A stretch of DNA of 64,000 nucleotides, from positions 62,001 to 126,000 of the forward strand of contig NZ_LQQA01000035.1 in assembly GCF_002101965.1 (NCBI RefSeq), given 5' to 3'. Source of the DNA: Mycolicibacterium wolinskyi. GTDB lineage: Bacteria > Actinomycetota > Actinomycetes > Mycobacteriales > Mycobacteriaceae. Below, piece by piece: positions 8,678 to 17,328 of the stretch. The position numbers and the translations under genes were made by a program. Each line of letters starts with the position of its first letter. Position 1 is the first letter of the stretch. The notes beneath the pieces were generated by a model. That model was not told the origin of the DNA. It did not search any database and saw only the letters and a program-made list of their open reading frames with translations.

Positions 8678-9001
8678 TCAGATGACCTTGTAGGTGATGT
8701 CGTAGAGCGCCCCCGCACCGCGGAACTGCTGTGTCACGTCACCGCGGCCGAGTTCGTCGGAGCGGATGAACACCGAGCCGAGATTCTGCTCCTCATCGGT
8801 TTGCGAGTCGATCTCTTTCAACACGATTTCGAGCTCGCCGTCGAACGGAAGGAGCCTGTCCAGATCCACGACGTCGCCTTGGCGCATCGACATCGACTCG
8901 AACTGAAAGCCATCAGCCCTGCTGATACTCAGTTCGTCGGTGCCATCGGCGTCTTGGGTCTTGACGGCGCGAAGCTCCGCCAGTTTGGCGAACAACGACA
9001 T
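8678..9001 (-). CDS. Conserved hypothetical protein, 107 aa
   Basis: I do not recognise this short cytosolic protein. It is acidic and mixed alpha/beta in character, with LFAKLAELRAVKTQDADGTDEL at the N terminus and an EIVLKEIDSQTDEEQNLGSVFIRSDELG segment that looks like a small beta-sandwich. It has no cysteine, signal peptide or membrane segment. The ATG at 9001 is the only reasonable start. Its stop lies 7 bases from the stop of the kinase gene on the other strand, and 100 bases separate it from the MenC-like gene upstream. Confidence 0.6.
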   Translation of the reverse strand: MSLFAKLAELRAVKTQDADGTDELSISRADGFQFESMSMRQGDVVDLDRLLPFDGELEIVLKEIDSQTDEEQNLGSVFIRSDELGRGDVTQQFRGAGALYDITYKVI

Positions 9002-9100
9002 GTCATCCTCCGTTGGATCATGAAGTTCGAGGTTGCTGACACCGTCGATGATCGAGTTGCCCGCCGCACCGGCGCATGCGTAGTGCGCTACTCGAAACGA

Positions 9101-10066
9101 TCAGCCCGCGGCGGCGGCCGCGCGCAACCGGTCGCGCCACCAGGCCGCCCGCTGTGGATCGCTCAACGCGTACCGCCCGAGAAGATCCGGTTGCGGAGCA
9201 GGCGGCATCGGCGCGACGGGCAGATATCCGTCGACCGCGACCAGTGACCGCGATGCGGCGACGAGATCACCGCCGAGCAGCGGGCGGGTGCCGAGTTCGC
9301 AGGCGAACGGCAACTCCGGCAGTGCGCCGGCCAGCGCGAGCCCGGCCGCGAGCCCGATGCTGGTTTCCAGCGCCGAACTCACCACACACGGCAGTTCCGT
9401 GGCTTCGGCCACCCGTAACGAGCGTCGAGCCCCACCGAGTGGCCCGCACGTCAGAACCACGATGTCGGCCGCGTCGCCGAGCCGCAGGCGCACCGGATCG
9501 TCGGCGTCGCGAACCGACTCGTCGACCGCGATCCGGACGTTGACCCGGCGCCTGACGGCCGCGAGCTCGGGAAGCGTGCGACAGGGTTGTTCGACGAACT
9601 CGAGCCCGGCGGCCGCCACGTCGAGCGCCGGGATCGCCGCCGCGGCGGCATCGGGATCCCAGCGTCCTCTCGCGTCGCAGCGCAGCGTGCCCGACGCCCC
9701 GAGCGCGTCACGTACGGCCTCGACCCGCGCGATGTCCGCGGCGAGCACACCGGCGCCGACTTCCACCGAAGCCGTCCGGCAGTGCGCCTGCGTGACGATC
9801 CGATGCGCAGCCTCCGGGTCGACGGCCGGTACCGTCACGGCGATCGGAATCCGCCCGCGCACCGGATCGGGCCAGCCGACGGTGCCGGGCTCGAGCGCGG
9901 CGGTCAGCCATCGAACGGTTGCGTGATCGTCCGGATGCGGGCTGAACTCTCCCCATCCTTGTGGGCCTTCGATCAACATGCCTTCCCGCACTCCGGCGGT
10001 CCCAGCACCGTCGGCGAGCGGGATTGCGAAGATCGGCGCGTTGTCGAAGTCGATCAGGGTCTGCAC
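9101..10066 (-). CDS. MenC-like enolase-superfamily protein missing the catalytic lysines
   Basis: This 321-residue protein (GTG start) aligns along its length with mycobacterial o-succinylbenzoate synthase MenC. The metal ligands remain: Asp in LRCDARGRW, Glu in LEFVEQPC and Asp in IAVDES. The KxK motif on the second barrel strand, which I recall as AKVKV in M. tuberculosis Rv0553, reads ASVEV. The terminal lysine, recalled as AVLKVAPLGG, is VVLTCGPLGG. All three catalytic lysines of the family are therefore replaced, and OSBS activity is unlikely. The rest of the ORF is intact with normal codon use, so it is probably a divergent paralogue with another role, not decay. No other menaquinone gene is nearby. 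Confidence 0.75.
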   Translation of the reverse strand: MQTLIDFDNAPIFAIPLADGAGTAGVREGMLIEGPQGWGEFSPHPDDHATVRWLTAALEPGTVGWPDPVRGRIPIAVTVPAVDPEAAHRIVTQAHCRTASVEVGAGVLAADIARVEAVRDALGASGTLRCDARGRWDPDAAAAAIPALDVAAAGLEFVEQPCRTLPELAAVRRRVNVRIAVDESVRDADDPVRLRLGDAADIVVLTCGPLGGARRSLRVAEATELPCVVSSALETSIGLAAGLALAGALPELPFACELGTRPLLGGDLVAASRSLVAVDGYLPVAPMPPAPQPDLLGRYALSDPQRAAWWRDRLRAAAAAG

Positions 10067-10156
10067 AACAACGTGACGCTAGTGCACGCCGGCCGGGTCG
10101 CCGAGCGCCTACACTGCGGCTACCGAACACGGCAGGTGATATGGGCAGGAGTCGGT

Positions 10157-10408
10157 ATGGCGAACGCGCTGCGGCGGGGCATGCTCACGATGGTGTCGGT
10201 GGCGGTTCTCGCGGCCGCTTCGATGGGTGTGGCCACGATCGCCACACCGGCAGTGAGTGCGGCCTGCCTGCCGGGCGAGACCGGCGTCACCAACGGGTGC
10301 GCTCCGTTCTGTCTACCCGGAAAACAGCTCGACACCGCGACCGGACTGTGCCTTCCGGTGCCGCCACCACCGCCTGCGCCGAACGGTAACGCGACACCGC
10401 TGTTGTAG
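10157..10408 (+). CDS. Small secreted Cys- and Pro-rich protein, 83 aa
   Basis: From ATG 10157 the protein has a standard signal peptide (RRGMLTMVSVAVLAAASMGVATIATPAVSA), then a 32-residue mature core with four cysteines in two CLPG-type half-repeats, and a proline-rich tail. The longer frame upstream is antisense to the MenC-like gene and is not credible. It is the same kind of product as the small exported protein at 16473, but it lacks the WWDP units. Function is unknown; export and disulfide bonding are inferred from the signal peptide and paired cysteines. Confidence 0.7.
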   Translation: MANALRRGMLTMVSVAVLAAASMGVATIATPAVSAACLPGETGVTNGCAPFCLPGKQLDTATGLCLPVPPPPPAPNGNATPLL

Positions 10409-10457
10409 CGGTCACGCCCAGGTCGAGGCATCCCGTCCGGCCCACTACGCTTGGCTG

Positions 10458-11117
10458 ATGTCCACCGTCTTGACCGTCAATGTCGCTCAACCGCGCCCGA
10501 ATCCGGCCAACGAGCGGATTCTCACCGGCATCGACAAGCGACCGGTCGAAGGTCCGGTCGGCGTACGTGCGCCCGGGCCGATGCACGGCGGACTCGGCAG
10601 TGGCCTCATCGGCGACACGATCGGCAATCAGCAGTTCCACGGCGGCGACGACCAGGCCGTCTACGCGTATGCGCGCGAGGATCTCGACGGGTGGCAGACG
10701 GAACTCGACCGGGAGATCGCCAACGGCGTGTTCGGCGAGAACCTCACCACTGCCGGTGTCGACGTCACCAACGCGCGGATCGGTGAACGGTGGCGGATCG
10801 GATCCGACGGGCTGGAACTCGAGGTCTCGCGGCCACGTATCCCCTGCCGAACGTTCGCGGCCTGGCTCCAGATCAACGGCTGGATGAAAACCTTTACCAG
10901 GAGCGCGATTCCGGGCGCCTACCTCCGGCTGGTGCATCCGGGAACCGTTCGCGCCGGGGACGCGATCGTCGTCACCGAGCGGCCCGACCATGACATCACG
11001 GTCGGATTCGTGTTCCGTGCGCTCACCCTGGAGTCGCACCTGTTGCCGGAGATCCTGCACGCCGATGCGCTGCCCGACGAGCTCAAGGAACTCGCCGGCC
11101 GGCGCGTCAGTATGTGA
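10458..11117 (+). CDS. MOSC domain protein
   Basis: This 219-residue protein has the MOSC layout: VGVRAPGPMHGGLGSGLIGDTIGNQQFHGGDDQAVYAYAREDLD, the GVFGENLTTAGVD segment, and the cysteine segment RPRIPCRTFAAWL. It resembles YiiM-type proteins, which act on N-hydroxylated substrates with molybdenum cofactor held by the conserved cysteine. ATG 10458 is chosen because the residues upstream in frame belong to the previous gene in another frame. It converges on the HD-domain gene with 5 bases between stops. The only other Mo-cofactor gene in the window is the oxidoreductase at 48190. Confidence 0.85.
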   Translation: MSTVLTVNVAQPRPNPANERILTGIDKRPVEGPVGVRAPGPMHGGLGSGLIGDTIGNQQFHGGDDQAVYAYAREDLDGWQTELDREIANGVFGENLTTAGVDVTNARIGERWRIGSDGLELEVSRPRIPCRTFAAWLQINGWMKTFTRSAIPGAYLRLVHPGTVRAGDAIVVTERPDHDITVGFVFRALTLESHLLPEILHADALPDELKELAGRRVSM

Positions 11118-11122
11118 ACCGG

Positions 11123-11779
11123 CTATTCGGGCCAGCTGTTCTGCCGGATCACCTCGACGAAATCCTCACGCACGAACGAACTGTCGAAATGCGCGAGCAC
11201 GTCGTCGTTCACCGTGCCGAAGGTCGAGTGCGGGCGTTGTCTGACCCCGTCGTTGAACGCGCGCAGGATGCGGTTCTTGAAATCGGGCCGCGGGTGCACT
11301 GCGGTCACCGCGGCCAACGCATCGGGCGTCAGATCGTCGCGGCCGATGCCCAACACATCGGTCTCGACACCTGCGGTGACCAGTGCTATCTCCGGATCGA
11401 GGAACTCCGGTACGCCCGGGGTCGTGTGCAATGCGATGCCCAGCCACACTTTGCGTGCCGCGGCCTCGTCTACCCCACGCTGCAGGAGAAAATCACGGGC
11501 GGCATTCGCCCCGTCCACCTCGAATCGCAGTGCCGACGACGAACGGAAGGGCTCGGTCAGTCCGAGGTCGTGAAACATCGCGCCGACGTAGAGGAGTTCG
11601 AGGTCGGGCTGTAGACCGCGGCGCATCCCCTGCAGTGCACCGAAGAAGAACACCCGGCGGGAGTGGTGGAACAAGAGGTCGTCTTCGGCGTCACGGATGT
11701 ACTCCGTGACCTCGCGGACGAGGGCGGTATCGGGTACTTCGATGCCGGCGATCGAATCGGTCATCGGAACTGTCATCAT
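11123..11779 (-). CDS. HD domain phosphohydrolase-like protein
   Basis: This 218-residue protein has an HD fold: LLFHHSRRVFFFGALQGM, then the metal-binding MFHDLGLTEPF, and a later histidine in WLGIALHTTPGVPEF. It resembles the cyanamide-hydratase-like HD group more than ppGpp or dGTP hydrolases. The ATG pair at 11779/11776 is preceded by AAGGAG four bases upstream. It is divergent from a GlxA-type regulator, with about 150 bases between the starts. That arrangement suggests the regulator controls it. The substrate is unknown; a nitrile, cyanamide or small amide is only a guess from family similarity. Confidence 0.8.
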   Translation of the reverse strand: MMTVPMTDSIAGIEVPDTALVREVTEYIRDAEDDLLFHHSRRVFFFGALQGMRRGLQPDLELLYVGAMFHDLGLTEPFRSSSALRFEVDGANAARDFLLQRGVDEAAARKVWLGIALHTTPGVPEFLDPEIALVTAGVETDVLGIGRDDLTPDALAAVTAVHPRPDFKNRILRAFNDGVRQRPHSTFGTVNDDVLAHFDSSFVREDFVEVIRQNSWPE

Positions 11780-11928
11780 GAATCTCCTTGTCGCTCTTGA
11801 TGAACGACGCCGGCGCGGAAATCGGTCACACTCCGTTTCGGCATCTGCAGACCAGTCTGCGGCGGCCGGGCGCGGATCGGATATGGCCGATGTGCCACGT
11901 ATCCCACAAGAAGCGACACAATGGGCGG

Positions 11929-12900
11929 ATGGTCGAAGGTCGTCGCCCGCGCGTCACGGTGATCGTCGTTTTCGACGGGGTGAAGCTTCTGGATGCGACG
12001 GGACCGGCTGAGGTGTTCGCCGAGGCCAATCAGTTCGGCGCCGACTATCTGCTCAAGATCGCCTCGGTCGACGGCCGCGATGTGACCACGTCGATCGGAA
12101 CGACTTTCCCTGCGACCGAGAAGATCTCGTCCATCGATCACGCTGACACGGTTTTGGTGGCCGGCGGCGACAACCTGGTGGGCCTGCCGATCGATCCCGC
12201 ACTCGTCGCGGCCGTTCGGGACCTGCCCGGCCGGACTCGTCGGCTGGCCTCGATCTGTACCGGCTCGTTCATCCTCGCCAAGGCCGGTCTGTTGGACGGA
12301 CGACGGGCCACCACGCATTGGCGACACGCCGGGCTCCTCGGCCGTGCCTACCCGGAGATAGATGTCGAACCGGATGCGATCTTCGTGCGCGACGGCGATG
12401 TCTACACCTCGGCGGGGGTGTCGGCAGGCATCGACCTCGCCCTGGCTCTCGTCGAGATGGACTACGGCAGCGACCTGGTTCGCGACGTCGCGCGCTCATT
12501 GGTGGTCTATCTCAAGCGGGCCGGCGGCCAGTCACAGTTCTCCACGCTGGTCGAAGCCGACGCTCCCCCACAGTCCGTGCTGCGGCGCGTCACCGATGCG
12601 ATCGCGGCGGATCCCGCGGCCGACCACAGCGTCCGGAGCCTGGCCAAGCTCGCCTCGGTGAGCACGCGGCAACTGACCAGGCTTTTCCACACCGAACTGG
12701 GGACCACGCCGGCACGGTACGTCGAAATGGTCCGCATCGACGTCGCGCGGGCGGCGCTCGACGCCGGCAGGCCGGTCGGTGACACCGCCCGGCTGGCCGG
12801 ATTCGGCAGCGCCGAAACCCTGCGCCGAGTGTTCGTCAGTCACCTCGGTGTCTCACCCAAGGCCTATCGGGATCGCTTCCGCACCACCGCTCGCGGCTGA
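11929..12900 (+). CDS. GlxA family transcriptional regulator (DJ-1/PfpI plus AraC HTH)
   Basis: From ATG 11929 this is a 323-residue cytosolic regulator. Residues 1-170 form a DJ-1/PfpI-like class I amidotransferase domain with the nucleophile-elbow cysteine in ASICTGSFILAKAGLL and ATTHWRHAG after it. Residues 215-320 are an AraC-type double helix-turn-helix (RSLAKLASVSTRQLTRLFHTELG; DTARLAGFGSAETLRRVFVSHLGVSPKAYRDRF). The frame is open further upstream, but that part lies in the divergent promoter region. The likely target is the divergent HD-domain gene and itself. The effector is unknown. Confidence 0.9.
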   Translation: MVEGRRPRVTVIVVFDGVKLLDATGPAEVFAEANQFGADYLLKIASVDGRDVTTSIGTTFPATEKISSIDHADTVLVAGGDNLVGLPIDPALVAAVRDLPGRTRRLASICTGSFILAKAGLLDGRRATTHWRHAGLLGRAYPEIDVEPDAIFVRDGDVYTSAGVSAGIDLALALVEMDYGSDLVRDVARSLVVYLKRAGGQSQFSTLVEADAPPQSVLRRVTDAIAADPAADHSVRSLAKLASVSTRQLTRLFHTELGTTPARYVEMVRIDVARAALDAGRPVGDTARLAGFGSAETLRRVFVSHLGVSPKAYRDRFRTTARG

Positions 12901-12907
12901 TCGGCTC

Positions 12908-13597
12908 TCAGATCCAGCGCGGCAGCTCCGCCCCGATGAGCGGGGCGATCTTGTCGGCCATGTACGCGTGGCCGGCGTCGGTCGGATGGATGCCGTCGGC
13001 GCCGATGAGTTCCGGCCTTCCGACGAACCAGCCCTCCGCGATGGGATCGATGAACGTCGCGCCCGCGTCACGCGCCTGCGCGCGCAGGATGTCGCGGATG
13101 TGCAGCACCGTGGGAGGTACGTCTGCGGTGGGCCATGGCGGACCGATCACCAGCAGCCGCGCGGCCGGAGCTATCCGCTCGGCGGACGCCAGGGCATCGT
13201 GGCTCATCCGGGTGATGGCCGCCGGATCGGCGTCCTTGTCGTTCCGGGAGCCGAAGAACACGACGAGCGAATCGTCGGGCTGAACGGCCCTGGTCGTCAG
13301 GTCGCCGAAGATGCTTCCACGATTGCCGCGCACGACGTAGCCGGCCCCGCCTTCCGCCACGACGTCGGCGGTGACCTGAACCCCGCGCTGTGCCAATTCC
13401 TGCCACGCGATCGTGGTCCAGCCCTTCGGACCCATGCCGCCCTCGGCGGGCGTACCGGTCGTGTAGGAGTCGCCGATCACAGCGATGCGGTTGATCCGGG
13501 GGTCGAGTCCTGATGTCGTGTACCGCTGAGTCGGAACCTGCCCGAACAGCCCGACAAGCAGACCAAGCGAGACGATGAACGTGGTCAGACGACCCAC
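12908..13597 (-). CDS. Exported SGNH/GDSL hydrolase
   Basis: This is an SGNH hydrolase: block I IAVIGDSYTTG, glycine block VVAEGGAGYVVRGNRG, Asn block VFFGSRNDKD, and the Asp-His pair in GADGIHPTDAGHAYMADKI. Such exported enzymes deacylate or de-esterify lipids and polysaccharides. I chose GTG 13597 because GGAGG lies five bases before it and the protein then starts with a hydrophobic segment (RLTTFIVSLGLLVGLFG) that is a signal anchor or signal peptide; the longer GTG start at 13636 adds 13 residues. It follows an acyltransferase 3 gene on the same strand, so the two may act on the same cell-envelope acyl groups. Confidence 0.85.
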   Translation of the reverse strand: MGRLTTFIVSLGLLVGLFGQVPTQRYTTSGLDPRINRIAVIGDSYTTGTPAEGGMGPKGWTTIAWQELAQRGVQVTADVVAEGGAGYVVRGNRGSIFGDLTTRAVQPDDSLVVFFGSRNDKDADPAAITRMSHDALASAERIAPAARLLVIGPPWPTADVPPTVLHIRDILRAQARDAGATFIDPIAEGWFVGRPELIGADGIHPTDAGHAYMADKIAPLIGAELPRWI

Positions 13598-13729
13598 TGC
13601 TACCTCCACTGCCCGTGAGACGCTGACGTCCCGCACCGCGATTCCCGATCAGACTCCCAGCCGACGATGACGCGGCGATAACGGCACCATAACAACCTGC
13701 GCGGCAGCAAGATTCGGCGTGTTCCAGGT

Positions 13730-14995
13730 CTACCCTGCACGGGCCGACATTGCCGGTCTGTCATCGAGGTCCCCGTCGATCCGGTGCAACTTGCTGTTCG
13801 TCTGATCCGCAGGCCTGATGTCGACCATCCTGCGCATCCATCGGCGGGCCGGCTCCTCGACGAGGTGATACAGCAGGACCGCTCCGACGACACATATCGC
13901 GAAGAGCAAGAGCAGCGTTACCTTGCCCGACAGGTTCGGGGACAGGGTGAGCTCGAACTGCTTGACCGTCCATATCCACGCCGTGTGCACGAGCTCGTGG
14001 AACATGTACAGGCCGAACGAGATCTGACCGCCGTAGACCAGCGGCTGGATCCCCAGCAGCGCAGGCAGGCTGCCGGTGCCCACCGACAGCGCCACGACCA
14101 GCGGAACGAACAGGATGTCGACGAGTCCACCTGCGTCACCGACGGTGTTCATCGGGTGCGCCTCGAAGAAATAGAGGCCGCCGATGATCACACCGGCCAG
14201 CAGGATCGACAGGTAGCCGGCGCCGCGCCGCGCGCGATCGGTGAGCTGGAGCTTGCGTACCGCGGCACAGGCAAGGGCTCCCGCGGTGAATTGCATGACG
14301 ATCCGCGGTAACCAGCTCCACGGCGTGTAGAAGTGGCCCGTCGCCATCAACAGCACCACCGGAGGCAGTGAAGCCGCGATGGCCAGCAACACCAGGCTTC
14401 TGGCCCGTGTCGCACGCGCGATCCGGAAGATCACCAGAATGAGTCCGCCGAACAGCAAGTACGCCAACCATTCCGCGCTGATCGACCACGCCGGACCGTC
14501 CCAGCTCGAGCCGTCGAAGTAAGGCTGGAACCACAGCTGAACCAGAAAGAGCTGGCGCACATAACTGACGGCGTTGTAACCGCTGGTGTCTTCCGGCGGC
14601 ACGTGGCCGACGTTGAGGGTGAATATCAGCCACAACGCAGCCAGATGCAGGGTGACCAGATACACCGGCCATACCCTCGACAACCGCAGCCACAGGAAGT
14701 GCAGGGTGGCCCGGGTCGACCACGACGGGCCCATCCGGTCGAAGTAGTTCCAGGTGAGCACGAATCCGCTCAGGATGAAGAACAGGTCGACACCTTGGGC
14801 GCCGCAATCGAGTATCGGCGCGAGTGCCTCGGTGAAATCGGGCGCGGCCTGGTACAACAGCGGCCGGAAGTGGAACAGCACCACCCATACGGCTGCGACG
14901 ATGCGCAGTCCCGTCAGGGCTTTGATCTCTGCGCCGCGCACAACACTCTTTCCGTATCCACCCACGCTGTTTCGCCCGCGCCATTGCTGCGGCAT
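13730..14995 (-). CDS. Acyltransferase 3 family membrane protein
   Basis: This 421-residue polytopic protein has the acyltransferase-3 pattern: EIKALTGLRIVAAVWVVLFHF at the first membrane helix with the candidate catalytic His, GVDLFFILSGFVLTW, and RLSRVWPVYLVTL, followed by about eight further hydrophobic segments and LVEEPARRWMRRM at the end. Such enzymes transfer acyl groups to cell-surface glycans or glycolipids. ATG 14995 leaves a short cytosolic lead; the frame extends 28 residues more with an unlikely sequence. An SGNH hydrolase lies 133 bases downstream on the same strand, a combination sometimes found fused in O-acetylation systems. Confidence 0.85.
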   Translation of the reverse strand: MPQQWRGRNSVGGYGKSVVRGAEIKALTGLRIVAAVWVVLFHFRPLLYQAAPDFTEALAPILDCGAQGVDLFFILSGFVLTWNYFDRMGPSWSTRATLHFLWLRLSRVWPVYLVTLHLAALWLIFTLNVGHVPPEDTSGYNAVSYVRQLFLVQLWFQPYFDGSSWDGPAWSISAEWLAYLLFGGLILVIFRIARATRARSLVLLAIAASLPPVVLLMATGHFYTPWSWLPRIVMQFTAGALACAAVRKLQLTDRARRGAGYLSILLAGVIIGGLYFFEAHPMNTVGDAGGLVDILFVPLVVALSVGTGSLPALLGIQPLVYGGQISFGLYMFHELVHTAWIWTVKQFELTLSPNLSGKVTLLLLFAICVVGAVLLYHLVEEPARRWMRRMVDIRPADQTNSKLHRIDGDLDDRPAMSARAG

Positions 14996-15230
14996 GCCGG
15001 GCGCATCGCCTTCCCACGACCCGGCAACCGGCAGCTCTCGCAGACTAGCAGCGTGGGTGCGGCGATCGCGCGCTCGCAATCCTGTGCGATTTCTGGACGG
15101 GGGCTGTCAATTCGTCGACCGGCAGCCGGGTTGTATTGCGTAGCAAAACGTTTGCGTGTGCCTGTCGCGGTCGCGCGGCGATGCTCGCCAGCGCCGTTAC
15201 GGCGTGTCGGCAATCGCCGGGCTACCGGGC

Positions 15231-16397
15231 TCAGCGCCGCGCTTCGAGCTCCTGTAGAACCGCGTGGGCGGCAGTGACCCGCGCCGGAATCGGAAAGTTC
15301 TTGTTGGCCAGCATGACGATGCCGATCTGCCGGTCCGGCACGAACAAGGCGTAACTTCCGAAGCCGTCGGTCGACCCGGTCTTGTTGAACAGCGCGGGCC
15401 CGTCCGGAAGCCGACCCGGCACGATCGGCAGCGCGGGCTGTGGCTCCATCGCCATGGTGCTGGAGTTTCCGGCGAGCAGCACCTCCAGTGACACCGGATA
15501 GGGGTAACGTTCCCAACCCAATCCCTGCACCATGTCTCCCACCCGGGAGTAACCGACGTGAGTGCCTTCGATCGCGCGCTGCAGCGACTGGTCGAAGCGG
15601 TGCGGCGCAATGTTGGCCTCGATGAAACCGATCAGGTCGGCGGCACTGGTCTTGACGCCGTACGCCTCGGCGTCGAAGACGCCTGGACTGACCCGGGTCG
15701 GCTCATTGGCCTTGTCGTAGCCCCATGCGTATCGGTCCATGGCGCTGTCCGGCACGTGGATGTACGTACTGGACAAGCCGAGGCGCGAGAAGACCTGCGC
15801 CTGCATGAGATCAGCGAAATCACCCCGCATCGCGCGGCTGGTCAGATGACCGAGCAGCCCGATGCTCGGATTCGAATACCGGCGGATCTCCCCCGGTGCC
15901 GCCGTCGGGGACCACTCGCGGAAGTAAGCGAGCATGCCGGCGTCATCGGTGACGGTGTCCGGGAACTGCAAGGGCAGTCCCCCTGCCGTGTAGGTGCCGA
16001 GGTCACGCAGGGTCGCGGCATCGACAGCACTGCCCCGCAATTCCGGCAGATAGGCCGACGGGTGCGCGTCGAGCGACAATGCCCCGGTGGCCTGCGCATA
16101 CGATGCCAGTGTTGCGGTGAAAGCCTTGCTGACAGAGCCGATTTCGAACAGGGTGTGCCGCGACACCGCTGGCCCGCCCGGGTTCGCGGCCAAACCGTAG
16201 TCGACGAAGTAGCGACGGCCGTCGACCGTGACGGCGACCGCCATTCCGGGAACGTCGTACTGCTCGAGCAACGGACGAAAAGCCCGGTCGACGGCAGCCT
16301 GGACGGCGTCCGGGCTGCCCGCCGCTTGGGACGCCGTCGAAACGAGCGCGATCGCGGCAACCAGTACCGCCCCGACGGCGCGCAGCAGTGCCGCCAT
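15231..16397 (-). CDS. Exported class C beta-lactamase-like serine hydrolase
   Basis: This 388-residue protein begins with a signal peptide (LLRAVGAVLVAAIALVSTASQAAG). All three motifs of the AmpC fold are present: SVSK (nucleophile serine and lysine, near residue 90), YSN near 175, and KTG near 342 in FNKTGSTDGFGSY. It is therefore an intact serine hydrolase of the class C beta-lactamase, D-alanyl-D-alanine carboxypeptidase or esterase group. The complete triad and the KTGSTDGFGSYALFVP context look close to true AmpC enzymes, so beta-lactam hydrolysis is plausible. ATG 16397 or the adjacent GTG at 16400 can start it. No AmpR-type regulator is next to it. Confidence 0.88.
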   Translation of the reverse strand: MAALLRAVGAVLVAAIALVSTASQAAGSPDAVQAAVDRAFRPLLEQYDVPGMAVAVTVDGRRYFVDYGLAANPGGPAVSRHTLFEIGSVSKAFTATLASYAQATGALSLDAHPSAYLPELRGSAVDAATLRDLGTYTAGGLPLQFPDTVTDDAGMLAYFREWSPTAAPGEIRRYSNPSIGLLGHLTSRAMRGDFADLMQAQVFSRLGLSSTYIHVPDSAMDRYAWGYDKANEPTRVSPGVFDAEAYGVKTSAADLIGFIEANIAPHRFDQSLQRAIEGTHVGYSRVGDMVQGLGWERYPYPVSLEVLLAGNSSTMAMEPQPALPIVPGRLPDGPALFNKTGSTDGFGSYALFVPDRQIGIVMLANKNFPIPARVTAAHAVLQELEARR

Positions 16398-16472
16398 CAC
16401 GCCCCGACTCCCTCGGCGGAAGACGCTGCCGCGGTTAGGCTCGAAAGAGGCGATCTCTCGAGGAGGTTCGAG

Positions 16473-16787
16473 ATGACGAACATCGTTCGCCGACTCGCCG
16501 CAGGCGTCGGCGTGGCGTTGGCGCCACTGGCCACGTTGGCCGCCGTCACGGTCGCGGCACCGGCGATCAGCTCAGCGCAGTGCGAGGGCGGCGCGTGGTG
16601 GGATCCGGTGGCCAACACCTGCCGGCCGCCCGTGGTGCCGTTGCGATGCGAGAACGGCTGGTGGTGGGACCCGGCCGGGAACACCTGCCGACCGCCCGTG
16701 GTGCCACCGCCTCCGATGTGCGACAACGGCTGGTGGTGGGACCCCGTCGGCAACGCCTGCCGGCCCCCGCTGATCCCCCCGGCCTGA
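16473..16787 (+). CDS. Secreted protein with three tandem WWDP repeats, 104 aa
   Basis: ATG 16473 is preceded by a strong AGGAGG. The first 35 residues are a signal peptide (RRLAAGVGVALAPLATLAAVTVAAPAISSA). The whole mature protein is three copies of a unit of about 22-24 residues: Cys, four or so residues, a W-W-D-P core, x-x-N-x-C-R-P-P, then a short hydrophobic or proline linker. Each unit has two cysteines, so disulfide-bonded small lobes are likely. I know no function. The repeat count and near-identical DNA point to recent tandem duplication. It converges with the next gene, with 4 bases between the stops. Confidence 0.8.
   Translation: MTNIVRRLAAGVGVALAPLATLAAVTVAAPAISSAQCEGGAWWDPVANTCRPPVVPLRCENGWWWDPAGNTCRPPVVPPPPMCDNGWWWDPVGNACRPPLIPPA
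16581..16787 (+). repeat. Three tandem coding repeats (66, 72 and about 66 bp)
   Basis: Copies start at the TGC codons at 16581, 16647 and 16719. Each encodes Cys ... Gly-x-Trp-Trp-Asp-Pro ... Asn-x-Cys-Arg-Pro-Pro; the second and third copies share an exact NGWWWDP. The linkers between them grow from VVPLR to VVPPPPM. Confidence 0.85.
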
Positions 16788-16791
16788 CGCA

Positions 16792-17328
16792 TCAGGGCAG
16801 GGGAACCTGCGATCCGTCGAACTGACGGGCGTTGTTGTTCAACGAGTTCAGCCACGCCCACAGTTTGGCCTTCGCGACGAGCGCCGGGATGTCTCCGGTG
16901 GCGGGCGGACCGGCAGCGACCGCATCCGTCTTCTGCCACGCCTGGCATCCGCTGGTCTTGAAGGCCTTGTCGGTGGCGTCGATCTGCACGGCCTGAGGCT
17001 TCTTGCTGATCGCGTTGTCGATGATGTCGCCACCGTGCAGATCGGCCATGCGCTTCCAATAGCAGGTGCCGTCCTCGACGGGTCCGGCCGACGCATAGGT
17101 GCCGGGCTCGATATCGGTGCCGACGATGAATATGCCGTCGTGATCCATCGTCGTCGCCGGGACGGCCGGCGCAGCAGGTGCCGCAACGCCGGGGGGCGGT
17201 GCCCCAACTCCGGGAGGCGGTGGAGCGGGAGCCGGTGTCGTGGGATCGGCGCTCGCGATCCCGCTGAACGTGCCGCCCCCAACGATCGCCACCGCGGCAG
17301 CGAGGGCCACTGCTTTGATCGGCTTCAT
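16792..17328 (-). CDS. Secreted mycobacterial protein with conserved C-terminal domain, 178 aa
   Basis: The protein has a signal peptide (MKPIKAVALAAAVAIVGGGTFSGIASA), a 30-residue alanine/proline linker, and a globular domain from about residue 60. That domain contains DHDGIFIVGTDIEPGTYASAGP, CYWKRMADLHGGDIIDN, and DKAFKTSGCQAW, with two cysteines able to bond. I recognise this as a domain common in exported mycobacterial proteins but know no activity for it. The ATG is clear, and the following 84 bases up to the divergent phosphodiesterase-family gene should hold both promoters. Confidence 0.75.
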   Translation of the reverse strand: MKPIKAVALAAAVAIVGGGTFSGIASADPTTPAPAPPPPGVGAPPPGVAAPAAPAVPATTMDHDGIFIVGTDIEPGTYASAGPVEDGTCYWKRMADLHGGDIIDNAISKKPQAVQIDATDKAFKTSGCQAWQKTDAVAAGPPATGDIPALVAKAKLWAWLNSLNNNARQFDGSQVPLP

